34,033 bases of DNA from Omnitrophica WOR_2 bacterium RIFCSPHIGHO2_02_FULL_67_20 (GTDB lineage: Bacteria; Omnitrophota; Gorgyraeia; Aquiviventales; Aquiviventaceae), in assembly GCA_001805695.1 (NCBI GenBank), contig MHGT01000019.1, positions 45,438 through 79,470 of the forward strand, in the 5' to 3' direction. Below, piece by piece: positions 1 through 6,803 of the stretch; the stretch's first letter is position 1; each line of letters begins with the position of its first letter. The position numbers were made by a program, and so were the translations under genes. Under the pieces are notes generated by a model. That model was not told the DNA's origin. It saw only the letters and a program-made list of their open reading frames with translations, and searched no databases.

Positions 1-251
1 GTCCACGCGCCAATCGACTGGATGGCGAGGTCCGCCAGGCCCCATTCCGGCCGGTTCTCGCAGAGAAGCAGCACCCGGTCACCCGGGTTGACTTGTTGAG
101 ACAGGAGAAAGAGACTGAGGGCGAGGACGTCGTCGGCCGCCTGCTCCCACGTCACCAGTTGGTAGGTCCCGTGGCGCTTGACCAGGAAGAGCGGGCGCTG
201 CTTGAAGGCGGCGGCCTGCCGGGCGAACAGCTCAGGAATCGTCTCATCCAT
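1..251 (-). CDS. Acyl-CoA synthetase (AMP-forming), N-terminal fragment
   Basis: Only the first 83 codons are in the window; the gene runs off the left edge. The protein starts MDETIPELFARQAAAF and continues with a region reading VTWEQAADDVLALS and NPGDRVLLLCENRPEWGLAD. This is the usual opening of long-chain fatty acid:CoA ligases of the ANL superfamily (substrate-entry N-domain; the ATP-binding motifs would lie beyond the edge). It would activate free fatty acids with ATP and CoA and so feed the beta-oxidation enzymes encoded just upstream. The ATG at 251 is preceded by a repeat element and no clear Shine-Dalgarno sequence. Family is fairly certain from the N-terminal pattern; chain-length preference cannot be read. 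Confidence 0.82.
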   Translation of the reverse strand, partial: MDETIPELFARQAAAFKQRPLFLVKRHGTYQLVTWEQAADDVLALSLFLLSQQVNPGDRVLLLCENRPEWGLADLAIQSIGAW

Positions 252-270
252 AGAGAGTAGTAACCAGGCT

Positions 271-384
271 GATTACGCCGATTCGCCGTAAATCCGCAAG
301 CCTTAGAGCTGATTTCGCAGATAGAACGCCTTATCTGCGAAATCCGCCTTGAGGGGTGGTTCTTCTCCGCGAATCTGCGAAATC
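271..384. repeat. Inverted word element, GATTNCGCNGAT type
   Basis: The 138-bp gap between the acyl-CoA dehydrogenase stop and the synthetase start is filled by this element. Two 12-nt words on the left (271-282 and 311-322) are answered by two reverse-complement words on the right (333-344 and 373-384). Both pairs are spaced exactly 40 bp. The inner pair forms a perfect 13-bp stem (311-323 with 332-344) around an 8-nt loop. The spacers between words pair poorly. The same word family recurs at 16541-16613. Confidence 0.85.
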
Positions 385-389
385 ATTCT

Positions 390-2255
390 TCACAGGATGC
401 CGTCTTCCAGCCACGCGAACCGCCCGGCAAGGACGTCCTGGGACACCCCGAGGGCCGGGCGGTCTTCATTCTGATGCAGGGCGCGCATCGCGTGGGTGAC
501 GCGGCGGCGCGCCAGGCGGCAGAAGAGGTCGGCCAGCTCCACCGGGCTCTGCTCGGAGGGCTGCAGCCGGACCATCGCCTGCGCCTTGGAGCAGGCCGCG
601 GCCATGGCGAAGAGGTCGGCGCCCACGTCCACCAGGCGGCCGAGGAGCTGTTGGCGGTAGGCCAGGCGGGTCTGATGGCGCACAGCGCCGTGAAAGAGCG
701 CGCGGGCCAAGCGGTGGCTGGCGCGTTCCACGAACCGCAGGTGCCCGGAGAGGCGCGGCCCGAGGGCGGTGTAGCCCGGCCTTCCCAACGCCGCCAGCCA
801 CTGCCGGGGGTACCACAGCGCGTAGAAGCCGAAGGCGGAGAGCGCCGCGCGCGCCTTGGCGGCCGGCGGCTCGGCGGGGTTCAGCAGCCTGCTGACGATG
901 CGCATGTGGGCGTCGAGTGATTCCCGCGCGATGAAGAGCCGCATGATCTGGCTGGTGCCCTCGATGATGAGGTTGATGCGGGAATCGCGCATGATGCGCT
1001 CGACCGGCAGCGCCGGCTCCCCGCGGGCCCGCAGCGACCGGGCGGTCTCGTAGCCGCGCCCGCCCCGGATCTGCACCGTGTCGTCCACGATCCGCCAGCA
1101 CGCCTCCGAGCAGAAGAGCTTGGCCGTCGCGGCCTCCAGGCGGATGTCGGCCGTCTTGCGGTCCACGAGCGCTGCGGTGAGCCACACCATGGCGTCCATC
1201 GCGAACGTCGTGGCCGCCATCTCGCCGATCTTCACGGCAATCGCCTCGTGCTTGCCCACCGGAGCGCCCCACTGCTTGCGCTCCTTCGCCCACTGACGGG
1301 TGATCTGCAGGCACCGCTTGGCGGTGCCGACGCAGCCCGCCGGAATCGCGAGGCGCCCCGCGTTGAGCGTGATGAGGGAGAGCTTGAGCCCGAGGCCCGG
1401 CCCCCAGAGGATGTTGGTCTTCGGCACCCGGAGGTTGGTGAACCGCAGCACGCCGTTCTGGATGCCCTTCAGCCCCATGAAATCGCACCGGTGCACGACT
1501 TCGAAGCCGGGCATGGACTTCTCCACGAGGAAGGCGGTGATCTGCTTGCGCTCCCGGCCGCCCACGGCGACCGACGGGGTCCGCGCCATCACGACCACGA
1601 CGTCGGCCACCGGCCCGTTCGTGCACCAGAGCTTCTCGCCGTTGAGCACGTAGTGCTCGCCCCCCTCGACCGGGGTGGCCGTCGTGAGCATGTTGGCCGG
1701 GTCGGAGCCGGCGCCGGGCTCGGTCAGGGCGAACGCGGAGACGGTGCCGGCGGCCAGGCGCGGGAGATAGCGGCGTTTCTGCTCGTCGGTGCCGAAGAGC
1801 ATGAGCGGCTGGGGCGCGCCGATGCTCTGGTGGGCGCTGAGCCACACCGTCGTGGAGCCGCAGTAGCTGCCGAGGAGCGCGATGACCCGGTTGTAGTTGG
1901 TCAGGGAGAGCCCCAGGCCGCCGTACTCCCTGGGGATCTTCATCCCGAAGCAGCCCAGGTGCGCCAGCCCCTGGAGGACGGAGGCCGGCATCTCCCCGGT
2001 CCGGTCGATCTCATCCGGGTCCACGTGCTCTTTCAGGAAGGGTTCGAGCTTCGCGAGGAACTCGTCGCCAACCGTTCGGTCCGCTTCAGGCTGCTCCGGA
2101 TACGGGAAGATGAGGTCGGTCCGCAGCCGGCCCATGAAGAGCTCCGCGATGAAGCTCGGATGGCTCCACTCGGCTTCCCGCGCGGCTTCGGTGACCTCCA
2201 GCGCCTCGGGCGAGCCAGTGCCGAGCATCGCGTGCGGGCCTGCGGGCGGGTTCAT
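390..2255 (-). CDS. Acyl-CoA dehydrogenase, long VLCAD/ACAD9-like form
   Basis: A 621-residue flavoprotein that would catalyse the first beta-oxidation step, acyl-CoA to trans-2-enoyl-CoA. The N-terminal half carries the FAD-contacting segments ALTEPGAGSDPAN and LWCTNGPVADVVVVMA. The C-terminal half has IIEGTSQIMRLF, where the Glu is the expected catalytic base, and RGGRGYE. At about 620 residues it is much longer than the ~380-residue short/medium-chain enzymes. The extra ~170 C-terminal residues match the layout of VLCAD and ACAD9, which act on long chains at the membrane. Its ATG overlaps the TGA of the upstream dehydrogenase (ATGA at 2252-2255), so translation is probably coupled. Family certain; chain length inferred from size. 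Confidence 0.93.
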   Translation of the reverse strand: MNPPAGPHAMLGTGSPEALEVTEAAREAEWSHPSFIAELFMGRLRTDLIFPYPEQPEADRTVGDEFLAKLEPFLKEHVDPDEIDRTGEMPASVLQGLAHLGCFGMKIPREYGGLGLSLTNYNRVIALLGSYCGSTTVWLSAHQSIGAPQPLMLFGTDEQKRRYLPRLAAGTVSAFALTEPGAGSDPANMLTTATPVEGGEHYVLNGEKLWCTNGPVADVVVVMARTPSVAVGGRERKQITAFLVEKSMPGFEVVHRCDFMGLKGIQNGVLRFTNLRVPKTNILWGPGLGLKLSLITLNAGRLAIPAGCVGTAKRCLQITRQWAKERKQWGAPVGKHEAIAVKIGEMAATTFAMDAMVWLTAALVDRKTADIRLEAATAKLFCSEACWRIVDDTVQIRGGRGYETARSLRARGEPALPVERIMRDSRINLIIEGTSQIMRLFIARESLDAHMRIVSRLLNPAEPPAAKARAALSAFGFYALWYPRQWLAALGRPGYTALGPRLSGHLRFVERASHRLARALFHGAVRHQTRLAYRQQLLGRLVDVGADLFAMAAACSKAQAMVRLQPSEQSPVELADLFCRLARRRVTHAMRALHQNEDRPALGVSQDVLAGRFAWLEDGIL

Positions 2256-3262
2256 GTGCCTGACACGAGGTTGACGGGTGCGCCGCCGAGGAAGCCGGCG
2301 ATGTTGGTGACCGTCGTATCGAGAATGCGCTGGAGCGCCTCTTTGCTGTCGAAGGCGATGTGCGGCGTGATGACGACGTTCTCCCGATGGAGCAGGATGT
2401 GGTTCTTCAAGGCCGTCGCGAGCTTCTCCTTCGGGAAGTCATGTGAGAGCAGTTGGCGCTCCTCCTTGACCAGCTCCTCCCCTTCCAGCACATCGAGCCC
2501 TGCCCCACCCACAATCCCCTGGTCAAGCGCCCACACGAGCGCATCGGTCTCCACGATGCCGCCACGCGCCGTATTGATGAGGAGTGAGCCGCGCTTCATG
2601 AGCCGGAACATCCGCCGGTTCATGAGATGGTGCGTGGCCGGCATATAGGGCACGTGGAGGCTCACGATGTCCGACCGGCGCAGGAGCGTGTCCAGCGGGA
2701 CGTACTGGTAGTCCAGCACCTCGCTCAGGAACAGGTTCTGGCGCGCGTCGTGGACGAGCACCTCCATGCCGAACCCCTTCGCCATCTTGATGACGTGCAG
2801 GCCGATATGCCCGCCGCCCACGACGCCGAGCGTTTTGCCTTTCAGGTCGAACCCCTGCAGCCCCTCGAGCGAAAAGTCGCCCTTGATCGTCTTCACGTAG
2901 GCCTTGTGGATGTTGCGCGAGAGGGCGAGGATGAGTGCGAAGGTGTGCTCGGCCACCGTGTTCTCCCCGTACGAGGGGACGTTGGAGACGACGATGCGGC
3001 GGGAGCGGCAGGCCGCGAGGTTGATGTGGTCGAACCCGGTTGAGCGCGTCGCGATGAACGTGAGGCGGGGCAGCCGGCGGAGCACCGCCGAGGTCAGCGT
3101 GGAGTAGATGAAGACCGAGAGGACCGCCGCACCATCGGCCAGCCGGCGCGTCGCCTCGGTGAGCGGCTCCGCCAGGAATCGGACCTGGAGCTTGCTCTTC
3201 GCCAGCGCCCGGGTCAGATACCGGCGCTCCCAGGGCGCCGTTTCAAAGAAAACTGCTTTCAT
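2252..3262 (-). CDS. D-isomer-specific 2-hydroxyacid dehydrogenase (D-lactate dehydrogenase-like)
   Basis: NAD-dependent 2-hydroxyacid dehydrogenase of 336 residues with the usual two-domain layout. The Rossmann motif is GVVGGGHIGLHV, with a third Gly where many family members have Arg or Lys. The catalytic set is visible as Arg in NTARGGIVE, Glu in LDVLEGEE and His in ITPHIAF. The segment HDFPKEKL before the His resembles the D-lactate dehydrogenase branch. A TTG lies one codon upstream, but ATG at 3262 is the natural start. There is no Shine-Dalgarno sequence, because the repeat element ends directly at the start codon. It overlaps the acyl-CoA dehydrogenase by 4 bp. Its role among beta-oxidation genes is unclear; 2-hydroxyacid or lactate oxidation is possible. 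Confidence 0.88.
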   Translation of the reverse strand: MKAVFFETAPWERRYLTRALAKSKLQVRFLAEPLTEATRRLADGAAVLSVFIYSTLTSAVLRRLPRLTFIATRSTGFDHINLAACRSRRIVVSNVPSYGENTVAEHTFALILALSRNIHKAYVKTIKGDFSLEGLQGFDLKGKTLGVVGGGHIGLHVIKMAKGFGMEVLVHDARQNLFLSEVLDYQYVPLDTLLRRSDIVSLHVPYMPATHHLMNRRMFRLMKRGSLLINTARGGIVETDALVWALDQGIVGGAGLDVLEGEELVKEERQLLSHDFPKEKLATALKNHILLHRENVVITPHIAFDSKEALQRILDTTVTNIAGFLGGAPVNLVSGT

Positions 3263-3265
3263 CAA

Positions 3266-3338
3266 ATTTCGGATTTGCGATTTCGGATTTCGGACCGGCG
3301 GCGTTTACTTCCGAAATCCGCAATCCGAAATCCGCAAT
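3266..3338. repeat. Inverted word element, ATTTCGG type (7-bp units, 4 + 4)
   Basis: Four tandem 7-mers (ATTTCGG, ATTTGCG, ATTTCGG, ATTTCGG at 3266-3293) are followed by a 17-nt loop and four opposite 7-mers (CCGAAAT, CCGCAAT, CCGAAAT, CCGCAAT at 3311-3338). The arms are about 86% complementary. The element fills the gap between the enoyl-CoA hydratase stop (3346-3348) and the start codon of the downstream dehydrogenase (3262). Confidence 0.9.
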
Positions 3339-3345
3339 CTGCCTG

Positions 3346-4137
3346 TCATCGATCCTTGAATTGCGGCTGGCGTTTCTCGAGGAAGGCCGACACGCCCTCG
3401 CGGCAGTCCTCGGTCGCGGCGATGCGCCCGAAAGCGTCGGCCTCGCGGGCCAGCCCCTGCTCCAGCGGCAGATGCAATCCTTCTTCGATGGCCCGCAGCG
3501 ATTCGCGGATGGCCACGCTACCCTTTGCGGCGATCTTCCGCGCCAGGTTCTTCGCCGCCTTGAGCACCTGATCCTGCGGCACCACCTGGTTGACGAGGCC
3601 CAGCCTGAGCGCTTCCTGCGCCGTGACCATATCGCCCGTCAGGATCCATTCGATGGCTTTGGCCCGGCCGATGAGGCGAGGCAGCCGCTGGGTGCCGCCC
3701 CAGCCGGGGATGATGCCGAGGTTGATCTCCGGCTGGCCGAACCGGGCCCGGTCGCCGCTGATGCGCAGGTGGCAGGCCATGGCCAGCTCGCACCCGCCGC
3801 CGAGGCAGACGCCGTTGATGGCGGCGATGACCGGCTTGGACAGGCGTTGGATCTTCAGGAACACCGACTGGCCCAGCGCCGCCATCTCCTTGGCCGCCTC
3901 GACGGAGCCGAGCTGGGAGACTTCTTTGACGTCCGCGCCGGCGACGAAGGCGAGCGACCCGCCGCCGGTGATGACCACGACTTTCGCGGCCGGATCGCCG
4001 GCGATGGCGTCGAGTGCGCGGTCCAGCTCCTGCAGCGTCTGCCGGTTGAGCGCGTTGACCGGCCGGTGGTCGATCGTCACGACCGCCACGCGGTCCTCCA
4101 CGGCCACTTTCACGTTCTCTCCCGACGCAACAGCCAT
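3346..4137 (-). CDS. Enoyl-CoA hydratase/isomerase (crotonase family)
   Basis: 263 residues; would hydrate trans-2-enoyl-CoA to 3-hydroxyacyl-CoA. The oxyanion-hole segments are FVAGADVKEV and INGVCLGGGCELAMACHLRI. Both catalytic Glu positions of true hydratases are present: GGGCELAMA, and EINLGIIPGWGGTQRL shortly after. I choose ATG 4137 because AAGGAG sits 7 nt upstream; the in-frame ATG at 4158 lacks such a site and would add MSSQGDH. It lies between the 3-hydroxyacyl-CoA dehydrogenase and the acyl-CoA dehydrogenase, separated from each by a repeat element. The family is sure; the exact substrate is not. Confidence 0.93.
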   Translation of the reverse strand: MAVASGENVKVAVEDRVAVVTIDHRPVNALNRQTLQELDRALDAIAGDPAAKVVVITGGGSLAFVAGADVKEVSQLGSVEAAKEMAALGQSVFLKIQRLSKPVIAAINGVCLGGGCELAMACHLRISGDRARFGQPEINLGIIPGWGGTQRLPRLIGRAKAIEWILTGDMVTAQEALRLGLVNQVVPQDQVLKAAKNLARKIAAKGSVAIRESLRAIEEGLHLPLEQGLAREADAFGRIAATEDCREGVSAFLEKRQPQFKDR

Positions 4138-4165
4138 GTGATCTCCTTGGGAACTCATGGGGCAA

Positions 4166-4244
4166 CCAGTAACTGGTAACCAGTAACCGGTAACCAGTAA
4201 CCAGCACCCCTGTCCCGGTAACCGGTGACTGGTTTCTGGTTACT
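4166..4244. repeat. Inverted word element, GGTAACCAGTAA type (7-bp units)
   Basis: Five 7-mers of the form CCRGTAA (4166-4200) and a partial sixth face four 7-mers of the form GGTNNCT (4217-4244) across a short loop. The TAA stop codon of the upstream 3-hydroxyacyl-CoA dehydrogenase (4240-4242) lies inside the right arm, so the last codons of that gene and the first repeat unit are the same bases. Confidence 0.88.
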
Positions 4245-5460
4245 CGGCATAGTCAAAGAAACCCCTCTTCGCCTTCTTCCCAAGATGCCCCGCCGCCACC
4301 TTCCGCTTCAGGAGCGGCGAGGGCCAGAACCGCTCGCCATGCTCCTTGGTCAGCTGCTCAAGCTCCTTGAGTACGACGTCCAAGCCCACCTCGTCGGCGT
4401 AGTGGAGGATGCCGCCCTTCGACTGGGGGAAGCCTAGCCCCGCGATGATGGAGAGGTCCGCGTCGGCGGCGGTGCAGACGTGCTCCTCGAGGCACCGGAT
4501 CGTTTCGTTGATCATCGGCAGGACGAGCCGGTGGATGGAGAACGCCGTCGGCTTGCGCGAGCGGCACAGCTCCGTGATGATCCGCTCCAGGTCTGGGTCC
4601 GGCTGTCCCGCCCGGTCGCCGTAGAGGTAGAAGCCCGCACCCGACTTCGTCCCATAGCGCTTGAGGGCGTAGAGCCGTTCCCAGATGGCGGCCGGTGCTA
4701 CCCGCGAGCCGTACGCGTCGAGCAGAACGTTGACCACCTCGCGGCAGACGTCGAAGCCGAGGTTGTCCACGAGCGTGAAGGGGCCCATCGGGAAGCCGAA
4801 CTGGACCGCCGCCTCGTCGATCTCGCGGGCCGAGGAGGCGCCCTCCTGCACGCAGTAGGCCGCCTCGTTCAGGTACGGCATGAGGATGCGGTTGACGAGA
4901 AACCCCGCACACTCGTTGACGCGGACCGGCAGCTTGCGCAGGCTTTCGGCGAAGGCGGTGATGTCGCCGGTCGTCTCCTCGGAGGTGTCGAGGCCGGGGA
5001 TCACCTCGACGAGCTTCATGATGTGGGCCGGGTAAAAGAAGTGCATCCCGATGACCTTGTGCGGCCGCGTGGTCGCCTGTCCCAGCGCGGAGATGGAGAG
5101 CGAGGAGGTGTTCGAGGCGAGGATGGCCGTTTCGGGCGTGAGGCGGTCGAGCTCCGCGAAGATCTGCCGCTTGAGGTCCAGTTTCTCCGGCACCGCCTCG
5201 ATGACGAGGTCCGCCTCCCGAAAGCCGTCAAACGTGGTCACCCCGGTGACGAGCGTGAGCTTCTTTTCCAGCTCGTCCTGGGTCATCTTACCGCGGTCCA
5301 CCCGGCGCTGGTAGATCTTCCGGATGACCTCGAGGCCCTTGTCCACGCGGCCCTGGTCCACGTCCTTGAGGAGGACCGGCACGCCGCTGAAGCTAATCGC
5401 CTGGGCAATCTCCGCCCCCATGGCGCCCGCGCCGATCACTGCAGTCTTATAAATATACAT
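4240..5460 (-). CDS. 3-hydroxyacyl-CoA dehydrogenase (3-hydroxybutyryl-CoA dehydrogenase type)
   Basis: 406 residues; would oxidise L-3-hydroxyacyl-CoA with NAD+. The N-terminal Rossmann domain opens with AVIGAGAMGAEIA. The signature MHFFYPAHIMKLVEVIPG includes the catalytic His, and the substrate-site Asn lies in NECAGFLVNRIL. Two C-terminal 3HCDH domains follow (roughly 185-285 and 310-400). That makes it longer than the 280-residue single-domain form, and there is no fused hydratase. The ATG at 5460 is the only sensible start and lies 7 nt from a repeat arm; the Shine-Dalgarno match is weak. The stop codon overlaps the next repeat element. Confidence 0.92.
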   Translation of the reverse strand: MYIYKTAVIGAGAMGAEIAQAISFSGVPVLLKDVDQGRVDKGLEVIRKIYQRRVDRGKMTQDELEKKLTLVTGVTTFDGFREADLVIEAVPEKLDLKRQIFAELDRLTPETAILASNTSSLSISALGQATTRPHKVIGMHFFYPAHIMKLVEVIPGLDTSEETTGDITAFAESLRKLPVRVNECAGFLVNRILMPYLNEAAYCVQEGASSAREIDEAAVQFGFPMGPFTLVDNLGFDVCREVVNVLLDAYGSRVAPAAIWERLYALKRYGTKSGAGFYLYGDRAGQPDPDLERIITELCRSRKPTAFSIHRLVLPMINETIRCLEEHVCTAADADLSIIAGLGFPQSKGGILHYADEVGLDVVLKELEQLTKEHGERFWPSPLLKRKVAAGHLGKKAKRGFFDYAE

Positions 5461-5466
5461 AGCTTC

Positions 5467-5543
5467 AGTCCGTAGTCCGTAGTCGATAGTCCGTGGACGG
5501 GCCAGCTGACGCGCTATGGACTACGGACTGCGGACTATGGACT
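5467..5543. repeat. Inverted word element, AGTCCGT type (7-bp units, 4 + 4)
   Basis: Four tandem 7-mers starting at 5467, 5474, 5481 and 5488 (AGTCCGT, with one AGTCGAT) face four opposite 7-mers starting at 5516, 5523, 5530 and 5537 (ATGGACT, ACGGACT, GCGGACT, ATGGACT). The loop is about 20 nt. It lies between the thiolase stop (5551-5553) and the start of the 3-hydroxyacyl-CoA dehydrogenase (5460). Confidence 0.9.
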
Positions 5544-5550
5544 CTCGACA

Positions 5551-6744
5551 TCATACTTTTTCGAACACAATCGCCGCCCCCTGCCCGCCGCCGATGCAGG
5601 CGGTGGCGACTCCGATCGACACGTTGCGGCGCTTCATCTCATGGAGGAGGGTGACGACCAGGCGCGTCCCGGTGGCACCGACCGGATGGCCGAGCGCAAT
5701 GGCGCCGCCGTTCACGTTCGTGGTCTCACGGTTGAATCCCATGGCCTTCTCGCAGGCGAGGAACGTCGCGGCGAAGGCCTCGTTGAGCTCCATGAGCTGA
5801 ACGTCCTTCATCGTCAGTCCGGCCCGCTTCAGCGCCGCGGGCACCGCAAGCGCGGGCCCGAGCCCCATCCGCTCAGGCTCCAGCCCGGCGAAGGCGTAGC
5901 TCCGGACGCGGGCCAGCGGGGTGTAGCCCAGCGCCTTCGCCTTGGCGGCCGTCATCAGCAGGACCATGGCGGCCCCGTCGGCGTTGAAGCAGGCGTTGCC
6001 CGACGTCACGCTGCCCTGCTCCTTGAAGATCGCCGGGTACTGGCCGAGGAGCGGCTCGCTTAAGGCCGGGTTGATGCCTTCGTCCTGCGTGAACGGCTCC
6101 GGCGGCAGGTCGCGGCCCATCGAGCGCTTCGGCACCAGGACCGTCACCAGCTCGTCCTTGAACCGGTTCTCCCGGGTCGCGCGGAACGCGCGCTGGTGCG
6201 AGAGCAGCGCGAACCGGTCCTGGTCGGCGCGGCTGATGGAAAACTCCGCCACGAGGTTCTCGGCGGTCTGCCCCATGATCTGGCCGCACACGGGGTCGGT
6301 CAGCCCTTCCCAGATCGTGTCGATCATCTCCGCGTGGCGCAACCGCTTGCCCCACCGCATGTCGCGGCTGACATACGGGGCCGCACTCATGCACTCCGCG
6401 CCGCCGGCGATCTGGACGTCCCGGTCGCCGCAGAGGATATTCTGGCAGGCGCTGACGATCGCCTGCAGGCCGGAGGCGCAGTTGCGCTGGACGGTGAAGG
6501 CGGGCGTTTCGTTCGGGACGCCGGCTCGCAGGGCAATCACGCGGGCGATGTTCGGCGCGTCCGAGCCCTGGCCGACGCAGCCGACGATGACCTCGTCGAC
6601 CTCCGCCGGCTTGAGGTTCGTGCGCTTCAGGAGCTCCCGCACCACCGCCTCGCCGAGGAACTGGGCGGTAAGCTGTTTGAGCGCGCCGCCGAACACCCCC
6701 TGCGGCGTGCGGAACCCGGCCACAATCACCACATCCTGCGCCAT
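5551..6744 (-). CDS. Acetyl-CoA acyltransferase (thiolase)
   Basis: 397 residues, the usual size for a homotetrameric thiolase; closes the beta-oxidation cycle by cleaving 3-ketoacyl-CoA, or makes acetoacetyl-CoA in reverse. The nucleophile is Cys89 in QRNCASGLQAI. The second site is GHPVGATG with its catalytic His, and the second Cys is in ACIGGGQG. ATG 6744 gives the normal MAQDVVIVAGFRTPQG start and has GAGG about 9 nt upstream; the in-frame GTG at 6759 would add five residues. A good sigma70-type promoter lies just upstream (6775-6803), so the beta-oxidation genes can be expressed apart from the lipases. Confidence 0.95.
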   Translation of the reverse strand: MAQDVVIVAGFRTPQGVFGGALKQLTAQFLGEAVVRELLKRTNLKPAEVDEVIVGCVGQGSDAPNIARVIALRAGVPNETPAFTVQRNCASGLQAIVSACQNILCGDRDVQIAGGAECMSAAPYVSRDMRWGKRLRHAEMIDTIWEGLTDPVCGQIMGQTAENLVAEFSISRADQDRFALLSHQRAFRATRENRFKDELVTVLVPKRSMGRDLPPEPFTQDEGINPALSEPLLGQYPAIFKEQGSVTSGNACFNADGAAMVLLMTAAKAKALGYTPLARVRSYAFAGLEPERMGLGPALAVPAALKRAGLTMKDVQLMELNEAFAATFLACEKAMGFNRETTNVNGGAIALGHPVGATGTRLVVTLLHEMKRRNVSIGVATACIGGGQGAAIVFEKV

Positions 6745-6774
6745 GTACACGAGCCTCACAGAGACAAGAGCATC

Positions 6775-6803
6775 ATCCTACTGGGCGTGGGGGAGGTTGT
6801 CAA
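6775..6803 (-). promoter_or_regulatory. Sigma70-type promoter before thiolase
   Basis: On the minus strand a perfect TTGACA (6798-6803), a 17-nt spacer and TAGGAT (6775-6780). The -10 hexamer includes the TAG stop codon of the upstream lipase gene (6778-6780). The expected transcription start is about 25 nt before the thiolase ATG. It would serve the beta-oxidation genes down to the acyl-CoA synthetase, if the repeat elements between them do not stop transcription. Confidence 0.6.

Noticed and set aside
1248-2648. Plus-strand open frame of 466 codons opposite the acyl-CoA dehydrogenase
   Set aside because: Antisense shadow; His/Arg/Asp/Gly-rich with no motif, while the minus strand encodes an intact enzyme.
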